A stretch of DNA of 64,000 bases from Roseibium aestuarii (GCF_008477545.1 NZ_VORA01000001.1:1550001-1614000); one strand, 5' to 3'; counted from the first letter of the stretch, positions 8,466-17,454 are shown. The notes: generated from the letters alone by a model not told the origin. Translations and numbers: made by a program.

Positions 8466-10949
8466 ATGCCCCCGGTCGGTTTTCGACGTGTCCAGTCCTC
8501 CCTTCGCATCGTCTCTCTCGCGCTCGCGCTGGGGGGCTCGCTTGTCCTGGCGTCCTGTGACTCCGCCGAGGAACGCGCAGAAGCACACTATCGTCGCGGT
8601 CTGGAACTCGCAGAGCAGGGGCAATACGCCAAGGCTGGGCTCGAATTCCGCAATTCGCTGAAGCTGCGCAAGGAGTCCATTCCCGCGCGCTACGAGTTGG
8701 CACGGGCCGAGGAGCGCGCGGGCAATCTCGAAACCGCCTTCAAGATCTACATGTCTGTCATCGAGCTGGATCCCAAGCATGTGGAGGCGCGCAATCGCGT
8801 AGCAGCCTTCCTGCTGGGCGGAAACCAGGTCGAGCAGGCTCGCAAGTTTGCCGACCAGGCCATGGCTCTCGCGCCTGAGGACCCCCAGGTCCTTGTCACG
8901 AATGCGGCCGTGGCCGTGAAGGAGCGCAAGGGCGCAGAGGCCGTTCGGCTGGCGAGGCTGGCTCTCGCCAAGGACCCGAGCCTCGCCGACGCCTATGTGG
9001 TGCTTGCGACGGAGCGCCTGAATGCAGGTGATCCGGCGGGCGTCCTGGAGGTCCTCAATGAGCGCCCTATCGCTGGGGAAACGGATATCGGTCTTCAGAC
9101 CCTTCGTCTTGCCGCGCTCGAGGCGACCGGAGACGAAGCCGGCGTGGAGGACATGTTTGCCCGACTTGTCGAGGCGTCTCCGGAGGCCGAAGCCTTCCGG
9201 GAAGGATGGGCGAAGTGGTATCTGAGCAAGAACCGCATTGACGATGCGGAGCGTGTCGTTCGTGATTTTGCGGAATCTCACCCGGGGGACGCCAAGGCCC
9301 AGCTCAATCTAGTCGGGTTTCTCAACTCGCAGCGCGGCATAACGGCCGCCATCGACGAGTTGAAGGCGATCATCGACCGGCGCAAGAGCGCGGCGGCCGG
9401 AGAGGGGACAGCAGCACTTGATCCCTTCGAACTCGAGATGCCCCTGGTGCAGCTGATGGTCAGGGGCGGGCAGATCGAGGAAGCCCGGGCTCTCCTTGAA
9501 GCCCTGGCCGAGCGCGAGAAGGATCCGGTTCGCGTTGCGCGCGTTCGCGTTCAGCTTGCAGCGTTGAAACTTCCCGAGCAGAAGATCGATGAAGCTCAGG
9601 AGCTTGTGGAGCGGGTGCTCAAGGACGATCCGCGCAATGTCGAGGCGCTTCAGGTTCGTGCGCAGGTCCGGTTGGCCCGCGAAGACGTGGCAGGTGCGTC
9701 GGAAGATCTGCGCGCTGCGATCAACGAGGCTCCGAACGATCCCCAGCTCCATGCGCTGCTCGCCAGCATCTATGAGCGCGGTGGCTCAACGGTTCTTGCC
9801 GAGGAGCAGTTCTCCAAGTCGGTGACCCTGTCGGAGTACAATCCGGAGATGGGGCTGCCCATGGCGCGGTTCCTTCTGCGCTATGGCAAGGTCGAGCAGG
9901 CGCGCCGCGTGCTGGAAAATGTTGTGCAGCGCTCGCCGCGCGATATCCCGTCCCTGAGCCTGCTGGCCCAGCTGCGGCTGGCATCCCAGGACTGGGCAGG
10001 CGCTCAGGAGATCTCCGAGCGGCTGCGCCAAGCGACCGTCGAGGGCGCCGGCACCGCTGCGGACCGCATTTCTGCCGCGGCACTGACCGGCATGAACCGG
10101 CATGCGGACAGCATCAAGCTGCTTGAAACGGCGGCGAGCGAGCGTCCGGACGATGCGGTGGTCCTGCCTGACCTGATCCGGTCCTATCTCCAGGCCGGGC
10201 GCGGGGATGCTGCGGCCGCCTATCTGGTCGATCTGATTTCGCGCGAGCCGGATCGGGTTGAGGCCCGTGTCTTGCTCGGATCGGTCTACATGTCGATGGA
10301 GAAGGCCGATGAGGCCGAGGCAGCCCTGAAGGAGGCCGCCGCGCGTGACACGGGGGCCCTGGGCGATACTGCACTTGCACAGTTCTACCAGAGCGCCAAC
10401 CGACTTGAAGATGCGGAGGCCGCTGTTCGTGGTGGCCTGAAGAAGGACAGCGCGAGCATGCCTCTTCGCCTGCTCCTGACCACCGTCTATCAGCGCCAGG
10501 GCAAGTTCGACGAGGCCATTGCCGAATACGAGGAGCTCTTCAAGGCTGACCCGGAATCGACGATCGCCGCGAACGACCTGGCGAGCCTGCTCTCCGAGCG
10601 GCGCGGCGATCCCGCATCCCTTGAACGCGCCTTCGAGATTGCCCAGCGGTTCCGCAACTCCGAGATCCCCCAGTATCTCGACACGCTTGGATGGATCTAC
10701 CATCTGCGCGGCGAGCATGCGTCGGCCCTGCCGCTTCTGAAGACGGCTGCGGAGAAGCTGCCGGATGTAGGCCTCATACAGTATCACTATGGCATGGCGC
10801 TGCTCGCTCAGCGCCAGGGGGACCGGGCGAAGCCGGTGCTGGAGCGTGCTTTGAAGTCCGGCGCCCTGATGACCGAGGCGGATCTGGAGCAGGCGCGGTC
10901 TGCCATTGCCCAGATCGAGGCGGGCACAGCAGCGACCGCGACACAATAA
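8466..10949 (+). CDS. prsT: PrsT-type TPR-repeat lipoprotein of exosortase systems
   Basis: An 827-aa lipoprotein. The N-terminus has a hydrophobic signal and the lipobox LASC with Cys31 as the lipidation site. The rest is built almost wholly of tetratricopeptide repeats (for example AEAHYRRGLELAEQG, LAQFYQSANRLEDAEAAV, YLDTLGWIYHLRGEHASAL). Length and layout match PrsT, a TPR protein that travels with exosortase and exopolysaccharide loci and probably acts as a scaffold for export. ATG 8466 has GGAG nine bases upstream, while the frame extends five codons to a TTG. It leads a probable operon with the chain-length protein and kinase. Confidence 0.88.
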   Translation: MPPVGFRRVQSSLRIVSLALALGGSLVLASCDSAEERAEAHYRRGLELAEQGQYAKAGLEFRNSLKLRKESIPARYELARAEERAGNLETAFKIYMSVIELDPKHVEARNRVAAFLLGGNQVEQARKFADQAMALAPEDPQVLVTNAAVAVKERKGAEAVRLARLALAKDPSLADAYVVLATERLNAGDPAGVLEVLNERPIAGETDIGLQTLRLAALEATGDEAGVEDMFARLVEASPEAEAFREGWAKWYLSKNRIDDAERVVRDFAESHPGDAKAQLNLVGFLNSQRGITAAIDELKAIIDRRKSAAAGEGTAALDPFELEMPLVQLMVRGGQIEEARALLEALAEREKDPVRVARVRVQLAALKLPEQKIDEAQELVERVLKDDPRNVEALQVRAQVRLAREDVAGASEDLRAAINEAPNDPQLHALLASIYERGGSTVLAEEQFSKSVTLSEYNPEMGLPMARFLLRYGKVEQARRVLENVVQRSPRDIPSLSLLAQLRLASQDWAGAQEISERLRQATVEGAGTAADRISAAALTGMNRHADSIKLLETAASERPDDAVVLPDLIRSYLQAGRGDAAAAYLVDLISREPDRVEARVLLGSVYMSMEKADEAEAALKEAAARDTGALGDTALAQFYQSANRLEDAEAAVRGGLKKDSASMPLRLLLTTVYQRQGKFDEAIAEYEELFKADPESTIAANDLASLLSERRGDPASLERAFEIAQRFRNSEIPQYLDTLGWIYHLRGEHASALPLLKTAAEKLPDVGLIQYHYGMALLAQRQGDRAKPVLERALKSGALMTEADLEQARSAIAQIEAGTAATATQ

Positions 10950-11038
10950 CAGGCTTCTTTCGGTCGACCTGACCGGCCGGAAGAGACGATGATGACGTGA
11001 GTGACGGGTCCGAACGGACCTCATTGAGTGGATTGACC

Positions 11039-12589
11039 ATGGAACAAGATCTGGACCTTCGCCGGTATTTCTCGATCGTGAAGCGGCGATATCTGTTCGT
11101 CATCCTTCCCGCGCTGGTCATCCTTGCCGCGACGGTCGCGGTGGCGTTTCTCCTGCCGAAGACCTATCTCTCGACCGCCACGATCCTGATCGAATCCCAG
11201 CGCATTCCCTCCGAGCTGGCGTCCTCCACCGTGACCTCGAACACCAATGAACGGATCAAGGTGATCGAACAGAGGCTCATGGCCCGCGACAGTCTTCTCG
11301 AGATTGCCGCGAAATACGATCTTTACACGACGAACGGTGAGCGCCCGTCTCCCACCGAAATCGTGGAGAAGATGCGCGGAGCCATTCTGATCGAGCAGAT
11401 CTCGGTGACGCTGAACTCCCGGCGCAACACGGAGATCGTCGGCTTCCACGTCTCCTTCGAATATGGGGAACCGCGCATGACGGCCCGGGTGACGAACGAA
11501 CTCGTGTCGTCGATCCTTGCCCAGAACGTCGAGACCCGATTGAACCGGGCGGCGGAGACGAGTGATTTCTTCAAGCAGCAGCTGACCCAGCTCGAATCCC
11601 GGCTTCTGGCAACGGAAGGCCGTCTCGCGGATTTCAAGCGCGAGAACGAGGCAGATCTTCCCGAGACCTTGGACACCCGTCGGGTGGAGCTTACCCAGGC
11701 CCTGACCGACCTGTCGACCGTGGATCGGGAGTTGCGACTGGCCGCGAGCCCGGACGCGACGACCGCCGTTGCAGATGGATCGGCTTCGCAGCAGCTGGCA
11801 TTTCGTCTTCAGGCGGAGCAGTTGAACTATGACTCTCTCGTCGAGCGTCGGAAGGTCCTGGAGCCTCTGCTGGCCAAGGGCTTTGTCCCGAAGAGCCAGA
11901 TCCTCGACCTGGACAAGGCGATCTCGCTCTCCGAGATCAACCTTCAGTCCATCAAGGCACAGATGTCTCAGCAGGGCTTCTCCGCCGATCCGGCCACCCG
12001 CCAGCAACTTCTGGAGGAAACAAGGGAGAAACTGGCGGCCAAGGTCGACGGGCTGAAGACGAGCATCGCCCGCACGCCCACGGTCGAGGTGGAATATGCT
12101 GCCCTGCAGCGCGAATACGCCAACCTCCAGGCCGAATACAATCAGACAAAGGCGAAGCTCGCGGAAGCCGAGACCGGCGAGCGGCTGGAGCAGGACCGTC
12201 AGGCGGAGCGCTTCGAGGTGCTGGAACAGGCGACCGTCCCTGAAACGCCAGCCAAGCCGGAGCGCGTAAAGATCATCCTGGCGGGTGGTTTCGGCGGGCT
12301 GGCGGTCGGGCTGGGTCTCGCCCTGCTTCTGGAACTTCTGGACAATTCCATTCGCACGTCTTCCGATCTGGAGCGCCGCCTGAAGCTGCGTCCCTTCGCA
12401 GTCATTCCCTATATCGAGACGGCCGCCGAGATGCGCCAGCGCCTGCGTCGCCGGATCATGATGGCCGGCGGTGTCGCGGTGGCGATCACCCTTGCCGTCT
12501 TTGCCGTTCATTTCCTTTACCTGCCCCTCGATCTCCTCGCGGAGCGCGGCTGGCAGATCATTCATGTCCGTCTGGCGAACCAGGTTTGA
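11039..12589 (+). CDS. Wzz-type polysaccharide chain-length determinant (exosortase-system form)
   Basis: A 516-aa inner-membrane protein. It has the Wzz domain (DLRRYFSIVKRRY then a first helix around residues 20-42), a long periplasmic coiled-coil region rich in Glu, Gln and Arg, a second helix (ILAGGFGGLAVGLGLALLLE), and an extra C-terminal helix near 480-500 (GGVAVAITLAVFAVHFLY). The extra helix is typical of chain-length proteins in PEP-CTERM loci rather than plain Wzz. It sets polymer length together with the kinase encoded next. The start may instead be the GTG at 10997, which adds 14 residues. Confidence 0.88.
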   Translation: MEQDLDLRRYFSIVKRRYLFVILPALVILAATVAVAFLLPKTYLSTATILIESQRIPSELASSTVTSNTNERIKVIEQRLMARDSLLEIAAKYDLYTTNGERPSPTEIVEKMRGAILIEQISVTLNSRRNTEIVGFHVSFEYGEPRMTARVTNELVSSILAQNVETRLNRAAETSDFFKQQLTQLESRLLATEGRLADFKRENEADLPETLDTRRVELTQALTDLSTVDRELRLAASPDATTAVADGSASQQLAFRLQAEQLNYDSLVERRKVLEPLLAKGFVPKSQILDLDKAISLSEINLQSIKAQMSQQGFSADPATRQQLLEETREKLAAKVDGLKTSIARTPTVEVEYAALQREYANLQAEYNQTKAKLAEAETGERLEQDRQAERFEVLEQATVPETPAKPERVKIILAGGFGGLAVGLGLALLLELLDNSIRTSSDLERRLKLRPFAVIPYIETAAEMRQRLRRRIMMAGGVAVAITLAVFAVHFLYLPLDLLAERGWQIIHVRLANQV

Positions 12590-12621
12590 TCGCCGTCATC
12601 GATTTTTCGGAGTAATTTCAA

Positions 12622-13467
12622 GTGCAGCACATCAAGAACGCTCTTGAAAAGGCCCGGCAGGCAACGCCCGGCCTGGGTGCCTTTTCGGCAGCACCGGTTG
12701 CGGGAACGGTGAGCGCGGGAGAGGCCGTTCGGCGACCCGAGGTGGCTCCTGTGCCTGTCGTCGAAGAGCCTGCGGAGAAGCTTCGCATCGTCAAGCTCGA
12801 TCCGACCCATCTGGAGCGTCGGCGCATTATTGCCCGCTCCATGAAGGACCCGAACCATGTATCGTTCAATCATCTGCGGACGCGAGTGCGCAAGACCATG
12901 CAGGACAATGGCTGGACGTCTCTCGCCCTGACGTCTCCGACACCGGCCTGCGGCAAGACGATGGTGACGCTCAATCTCGCGTTCAGTCTCGCGCGTGAGC
13001 CTGGGATCCGCACTGTCGTGGTGGATCTTGACCTGAAGAAGCCGGCCGTGGCCTCGACCCTCGGTGTCCGTCCGACCGGGTCGATCGGGCGTTATCTCCT
13101 CGGCGAGCAGGACGCACGCGATTGTTTCGTTCAGGTGGATCCCAATCTGATTGTCGGTCTCAATGCCGGGCATATTTCCGCGTCGTCCGAACTCATCCAG
13201 GGCGCGCGCATCCAGGAACTCTTCAATTACATCTACACGGCCCTCAAGCCCGAGCTCGTGCTCTTCGATCTTCCGCCCATGAAGAGCACGGATGATGCGA
13301 TCGCCCTGCTGCCGCACATCGATACGGCGCTTCTGGTGGTCGCCGCGGGTCAGACCACCACGGCAGAGGTCGATGAGTGTGAACTGCAGATGAGTGAGTT
13401 GAACAAGCTGCTGGGTGTGATCCTCAACAAGAGCGAAGATCTTCCGAGCAAGTATTACTATTACTGA
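12622..13467 (+). CDS. CpsD/CapB-type tyrosine autokinase of the exosortase locus
   Basis: A 281-aa cytoplasmic P-loop protein of the BY-kinase family, which autophosphorylates C-terminal tyrosines to control polysaccharide polymerisation with the Wzz partner. The Walker A region is SPTPACGKT (105-113), Walker A' is VVVDLDL (132-138), and a Walker B-like LVLFDLPPM lies near 210-220. The protein ends in SKYYYY, so the whole tyrosine cluster is the last four residues. The usual acidic/Gly P-loop (such as GEGKS) is replaced by PACGKT. The GTG start has CGGAGT upstream. It follows the Wzz gene by 32 bases. Confidence 0.88.
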   Translation: MQHIKNALEKARQATPGLGAFSAAPVAGTVSAGEAVRRPEVAPVPVVEEPAEKLRIVKLDPTHLERRRIIARSMKDPNHVSFNHLRTRVRKTMQDNGWTSLALTSPTPACGKTMVTLNLAFSLAREPGIRTVVVDLDLKKPAVASTLGVRPTGSIGRYLLGEQDARDCFVQVDPNLIVGLNAGHISASSELIQGARIQELFNYIYTALKPELVLFDLPPMKSTDDAIALLPHIDTALLVVAAGQTTTAEVDECELQMSELNKLLGVILNKSEDLPSKYYYY

Positions 13468-13483
13468 GCAAGACGGCTTGGAG

Positions 13484-13519
13484 AGCCGGCGTCTGGGGTG
13501 AGCCCGGCGCCGGCTTTTT
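13484..13519 (+). terminator. Terminator of the prsT-wzz-kinase operon
   Basis: AGCCGGCG (13484-13491) pairs with CGCCGGCT (13508-13515), followed by a T-run to 13519. It lies 16 bases after the kinase stop codon. Confidence 0.85.
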
Positions 13520-13854
13520 CGTGCGCAACTGCCTGCAGTTGTGCGCGGGCAGAGCTCCATCTCGCGCCGTCCTCCCACTTCGCTGCCCTGTGGCCGACAG
13601 GCGGGGCTGCGAAAAAGCAGGACGGCGAGGGCCTTGCCAATACACTGAACTCTCAGCGCCTTTTTTGGCTAGATGCGGGTACTCGAGTCCCAAGGTAAAA
13701 ATACCATACGTCTACGTTACTTTTAAAGAAGAGCCTTGGGTGGAAAGGTGTTGTTGTTTACGTTGTTTCAATATATTTCTGGGGTGCGGCGGGAAGTTGT
13801 GGTACACCCTCTCAGGTAGTGCTGCGTAAATTTTCTAGAAAGTGAGATTTTATC
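13520..13854. other. Intergenic region before the thioester VPLPA-CTERM gene
   Basis: About 335 bases after the operon terminator. From about 13690 it is notably AT-rich. TTGTTG (13751-13756) and TATATT (13772-13777) are 15 bases apart and could be a weak promoter, which would give the next gene its own transcript. No gene is seen. Confidence 0.4.
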
Positions 13855-14568
13855 ATGAAATTGAAACTCCTGGCCGCTGCGGCCCTGACTTCGGTCATGC
13901 TCGCGAGCGCTGCAAGCGCCGCTCCTGTGACTCTCACCAAGCAGTCCTCTGACGTCTTTGGCGGCGGTGGCAATGCGGGTGTCAAGGTGGAACTGGGTCG
14001 CAATGACTACACGGCACAGGCCGGTGGCTTCCGGCTCACCGATGGTGTCAACAACATCATCGCCTGGTGTCTCGATCTGTCGAACTCTCTGAGCTTGCCG
14101 GGCAACTACAACACCACCGAAACCCCGTTCTCCAACAGCTACGGACTGACCTCCACCCAGAAGGCCAATGTCGAGAAGCTGTTTGCCGCGAACTACGCGA
14201 CCCTGGATCTCAACAGCAATTCCCAGTCCGCTGGTTTCCAGCTGGCGCTCTGGGAGGTGCTTTATGAGACCTCGAGCACCTTCAGTCTGCTGAATGGCGC
14301 TTTTGAAGCTGTCACCCGTGGGCGGGACGCGACCCCGTCCAGTGTCGTGGGCTTTGCCAATCAGTTCCTGAGCAATCTGAGCGGCGCCACGACCGGCAAG
14401 TATGCCTTCACCTATTATGAAGGCGTGAACGGCCGCAAGGGCAGCCACTCCCAGAACCTGGTCAGCGTGACGCCGGTGCCGCTTCCGGCCGCAGGCGCTC
14501 TGCTCGGCTTCGGTCTCGTCGGCCTCTATGGCATGAGCCGTCGCAAGACCCGCGGCGCTGCTGCCTGA
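13855..14568 (+). CDS. Secreted thioester-domain-like VPLPA-CTERM protein 2
   Basis: A 237-aa exported protein: signal peptide 1 to about 22 (cut near ASA-AP), body, then VPLPA (208-212), a hydrophobic helix and basic SRRKTR. The body has AWCLDLSN with Cys72 and, 57 residues later, AGFQLALWEVLYE with Gln129. A Cys after aromatic/hydrophobic residues and a Gln in FQ-x-ALW are the hallmarks of bacterial thioester domains, which form an internal Cys-Gln thioester and bind surfaces covalently. Cys72 is the only cysteine in the mature protein. So this cargo may be a covalent adhesin or matrix crosslinker attached by the exosortase. The thioester call is inference from motif only. Confidence 0.82.
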   Translation: MKLKLLAAAALTSVMLASAASAAPVTLTKQSSDVFGGGGNAGVKVELGRNDYTAQAGGFRLTDGVNNIIAWCLDLSNSLSLPGNYNTTETPFSNSYGLTSTQKANVEKLFAANYATLDLNSNSQSAGFQLALWEVLYETSSTFSLLNGAFEAVTRGRDATPSSVVGFANQFLSNLSGATTGKYAFTYYEGVNGRKGSHSQNLVSVTPVPLPAAGALLGFGLVGLYGMSRRKTRGAAA

Positions 14569-15062
14569 GTGTACATGACGCTTCGGCCCTGCGTATCCGG
14601 GCCTGAGTGGGGAACAGGGGTCGGAACCGCAGGGTTCCGGCCCTTTTCCATGTCTGTTCTGGACAACGCACCTCCCAAGCGCCGGGAGGGCGGTGACGCG
14701 AGGAGCGTGGCGGCAGGGCAGGGCAAGCGCCGGTCGACGTCGCTGGCGCTCCAGACCTGGCGGATCGCGCGATGGAGATTTCGGCGCACGATGCCGTGCA
14801 GCACCATCCGACACCTGTCGGGACAATCGATCATCAAGTGTGTCCTGCGTGTTCTGTCTCGACCGTTTCCGCAGCGCCCACTTAACCCTTTCTCCACCAT
14901 GGGCTTGAATGATGACCCCCAGGGCGCGTATTGAAGAGGGGCGTGGCGCGGCCTGTCTCTGGCCCTCGGTGTGCGAAGCCTCTCCCTTCGCCGGTCGAGC
15001 CCGTTGCCGCCGATTTTTAAAGTGTTGCCTGACGGCCAGTCACCCTGACATTGGGGTCATTC
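14569..15062. other. Intergenic region between VPLPA gene 2 and the AAA ATPase
   Basis: A 494-base gap that begins with a strong terminator. The rest is GC-rich with short spurious frames in both strands. A small AT-rich patch near 15016-15025 (TTTTTAAAG) might be part of a promoter for the ATPase. I see no supported gene. Confidence 0.4.
14618..14647 (+). terminator. Terminator after VPLPA-CTERM gene 2
   Basis: GGGTCGGAACC (14618-14628) pairs with GGTTCCGGCCC (14633-14643) around a GCAG loop, followed by TTTT. One G-T pair; a strong hairpin. Confidence 0.9.
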
Positions 15063-15911
15063 ATGTATGAACCGTTTTACAGCCTGCTGAGAAAGCCCTT
15101 TGCCCTGATTCCGGATCCCCGGTTCATCTATTGGGGCGGGCCGCACAGCATGGCCTATGCCATGCTCGAGTATGGCATCGTCAATCACGCCGGCTTCACG
15201 GTCATCACCGGCGAAGTCGGGGCCGGCAAGACAACGCTGATCCAGCATCTGCTCGACAAGCTGCCCGGCGACATCTGCGTGGGCCTGCTCAGCAACACCG
15301 GCGGCGGCGGCGAGCTGCTGGAATGGGTGCTCATGGCCTTCGATCAGGAATTCGATGGCGGCAGCCGCGTGGTCCTGTTCAAGCGCTTCAAGGATTTCCT
15401 CACCCGCCAGTATGAGCTGGGGCGCCGCACGGTGCTCATCGTCGACGAGGCGCAGAACCTTGGCGCTGAGGCGCTTGAGGAGCTGCGCATGCTGACCAAC
15501 GTCAACAGCCATGCGCGGGAACTGCTGCAGATCGTGCTCTCCGGCCAGCCGGAGCTGAAGGAACTGCTCGCGTCCCCCAGCATGAAGCAGTTCGTGCAGC
15601 GCGTGTCCTCCGACTTCCATTTGCCCTATCTCTCCAAGCCCGACGAGGTCGCGAGCTACATCGATCACCGGCTGCGGGTTGCAGGCGCCAAGCGCACGCT
15701 CTTCACGCCGGAAGCCAGCGAGATGATCTTCCACGCGACCCAGGGCACGCCCCGTCTCATCAACCTGCTCTGCGACACGGCGCTTCTCTACGGCTATTCG
15801 ACTGAGGCCCCGGAGATCGGGCGCGAGATTGTGGAGCGCGTGCTGGAAGACAAGCGTCGCTTCGGTGTCTTCCCCATGCCCGGAGAGCAGAAGGTCCGCG
15901 TCGCCACCTGA
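15063..15911 (+). CDS. ExeA-like AAA ATPase of exosortase loci
   Basis: A 282-aa cytoplasmic ATPase beginning MYEPFYSLLRKPFALIPDPRF, the usual opening of the ExeA/GspA-like ATPases that accompany exosortase clusters. Walker A is GEVGAGKTT (about residues 50-58) and Walker B is TVLIVDEAQNL (about 126-136), with an arginine-rich sensor region TPRLINLLCDTAL near 225. It probably supplies energy or regulation for export or assembly of the polymer and cargo; its exact role is not known. The ATG at 15063 matches the family start. It is the last gene of the exosortase region. Confidence 0.85.
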   Translation: MYEPFYSLLRKPFALIPDPRFIYWGGPHSMAYAMLEYGIVNHAGFTVITGEVGAGKTTLIQHLLDKLPGDICVGLLSNTGGGGELLEWVLMAFDQEFDGGSRVVLFKRFKDFLTRQYELGRRTVLIVDEAQNLGAEALEELRMLTNVNSHARELLQIVLSGQPELKELLASPSMKQFVQRVSSDFHLPYLSKPDEVASYIDHRLRVAGAKRTLFTPEASEMIFHATQGTPRLINLLCDTALLYGYSTEAPEIGREIVERVLEDKRRFGVFPMPGEQKVRVAT

Positions 15912-15995
15912 CAGCAGACCCGGGCACATGGGTGGAACCGGGGTGCATCTCTGCCGTTCATCTCCGTGATACGTCCTGTCACCGGAGATCCACAG

Positions 15996-16451
15996 ATGCG
16001 CCTCTGGGCCTGCCTCGGCCTTTCCCTTTTGCTTCCCCTGGCTCTGGCCGCCTGCAACTTTCCCCAAGATCCTGAGGAGACCCTGGACAAGGTCCGGGGC
16101 GGAGAGCTTGTCGTCGGCGTCAATGGCTCGTCCAAGGCGGACCCGGCTGCTGGGCTTGAGAACCCGCGCGAACGGGCCATCCTCACCCGCTTCGCAGAGC
16201 GCCTCGACGCCAGGATCGTCTTGCGCCATGACGAATTTCATCAGCTTGCCGCCGCACTGGAGGAAGGCGAGGTCGACCTGATCGCGGGCGATTTACCGGA
16301 GACGACGCCCTTTGCCACCCGGCTCGGCCTGTCCCGGCCCATGTCCGAAACCCGGCTGCGGGGCGAGACGGTGAAGACGGTCTTTGCCGTCCGAAAGGGC
16401 GAGAACCGGTTCCTCAGCCTGCTTGAGACCGTGGCGGGAGAGGTGAAGTGA
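15996..16451 (+). CDS. Short lipoprotein with a partial family-3 solute-binding fold
   Basis: A 151-aa lipoprotein with signal MRLWACLGLSLLLPLALAAC and Cys20 in a lipobox. Residues 35-140 contain GELVVGVNG and LEEGEVDLIAGDLPET...GLSRPM, typical of the first lobe of family-3 periplasmic binding proteins. These usually run beyond 220 aa, so the second lobe is mostly absent; it is a small variant or a remnant. GGAG lies eight bases before ATG 15996. Its last bases overlap the GTG start of the CDF transporter (GTGA), so the two are coupled, hinting at a metal-related role, which is inference only. Confidence 0.7.
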   Translation: MRLWACLGLSLLLPLALAACNFPQDPEETLDKVRGGELVVGVNGSSKADPAAGLENPRERAILTRFAERLDARIVLRHDEFHQLAAALEEGEVDLIAGDLPETTPFATRLGLSRPMSETRLRGETVKTVFAVRKGENRFLSLLETVAGEVK

Positions 16452-17407
16452 GCGCAAAGACCTCCTATCCCCCTTTGCCTGAAGACAAGCGGGCGGCGCT
16501 GCGCAAGGCGGTCCGCATCGAGATCTGGACGCTCGGCTTCCTGGCGAGCATCGTTGCCGTGATGTATTTCATCATGGGGTCGAGCCAGGCCATGAAGACC
16601 GCGTGGATCGAGGATCTTCTCAGCCTTTTGCCGCCCTCGCTGTTCCTGCTCTCGGCCTGGGCAGAACGCAAGCCTCCTTCCGAGCGCTTCCCCTTCGGCT
16701 TCCACCGGGTGGGCTCCCTCGGCTTCTTTGCCGCCGCCTGCGCGCTGCTCGTCATGGGCGTCTTCCTGCTCTACGAGAGCATCACCACACTGGTGCGGGC
16801 CGAACATCCGACCATCGGAACGGTCGAGCTCTTCGGCGAAACCATCTGGCTCGGCTGGCTGATGATGGCAGGTCTCGCCTATTCAGTGATCCCGCCAGTC
16901 GTGCTCGGCCGGATGAAGAAGCAGCCGGCACAGAACCTCTCCGACAAGATCCTCAGCACAGATGCGGACATGAATGCGGCCGATTGGCAGACGGGGCTGG
17001 CCGGCATTGCGGGCATTGTCGGCATCGGCCTTGGCTTCTGGTGGGCCGATGCGGCCGCCGCCCTCATCATTTCCTTCTCCGTTCTCAAGGACGGGATCAG
17101 CAACTGCAAGATCGCGCTGGCCGAACTGCTCGACGGCGCGCCGCGCAAGCTGGATGCGGACGAGATCCATCCTGTGGCAGAGGCCTTGAGAGAAGAGCTC
17201 AGGCTCCGCTATCCCGGCCATGACGTGCGGCTGCGCGAGACCGGACGCTTCATCCGGGCCACAGTCGTTCCCTCGCTGGATCATGAGATCTGTGACGAGC
17301 TGCGCGCAGCTCTGGGGGGCAGCGACGAAGCCTGGCGCGTGACCGAGGTAAGCCATGTGCTGACCGACAGCCTCGCCGAGGCGCGGCCCAAGGCTCCGGT
17401 GATCTGA
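16448..17407 (+). CDS. CDF-family divalent metal cation transporter (first copy)
   Basis: A 319-aa inner-membrane protein of the cation diffusion facilitator family, which exports Zn, Fe, Co or Mn using the proton gradient. Six hydrophobic segments fall in residues 25-225. Metal-site candidates are Asp in WIEDLLSLLP and Asp residues in STDADMNAADW, with ERFPFGFHRVGSLGFFAA as the family loop. A soluble C-terminal domain follows (about 225-319). The histidine usually paired with the first Asp is not evident, so the ion is unclear. It overlaps the upstream lipoprotein gene. A second, distinct CDF lies at 44535. Confidence 0.85.
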   Translation: MSAKTSYPPLPEDKRAALRKAVRIEIWTLGFLASIVAVMYFIMGSSQAMKTAWIEDLLSLLPPSLFLLSAWAERKPPSERFPFGFHRVGSLGFFAAACALLVMGVFLLYESITTLVRAEHPTIGTVELFGETIWLGWLMMAGLAYSVIPPVVLGRMKKQPAQNLSDKILSTDADMNAADWQTGLAGIAGIVGIGLGFWWADAAAALIISFSVLKDGISNCKIALAELLDGAPRKLDADEIHPVAEALREELRLRYPGHDVRLRETGRFIRATVVPSLDHEICDELRAALGGSDEAWRVTEVSHVLTDSLAEARPKAPVI

Positions 17408-17422
17408 TCTGCAGAGATCAAA

Positions 17423-17454
17423 AGACCCGGCCCGTCGGATAACGGACCGGGTCT
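17423..17454. terminator. Hairpin between convergent CDF and amidohydrolase genes
   Basis: AGACCCGG (17423-17430) pairs with CCGGGTCT (17447-17454). It sits between two convergent stop codons and probably serves both. The T-run is short on both strands. Confidence 0.65.
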
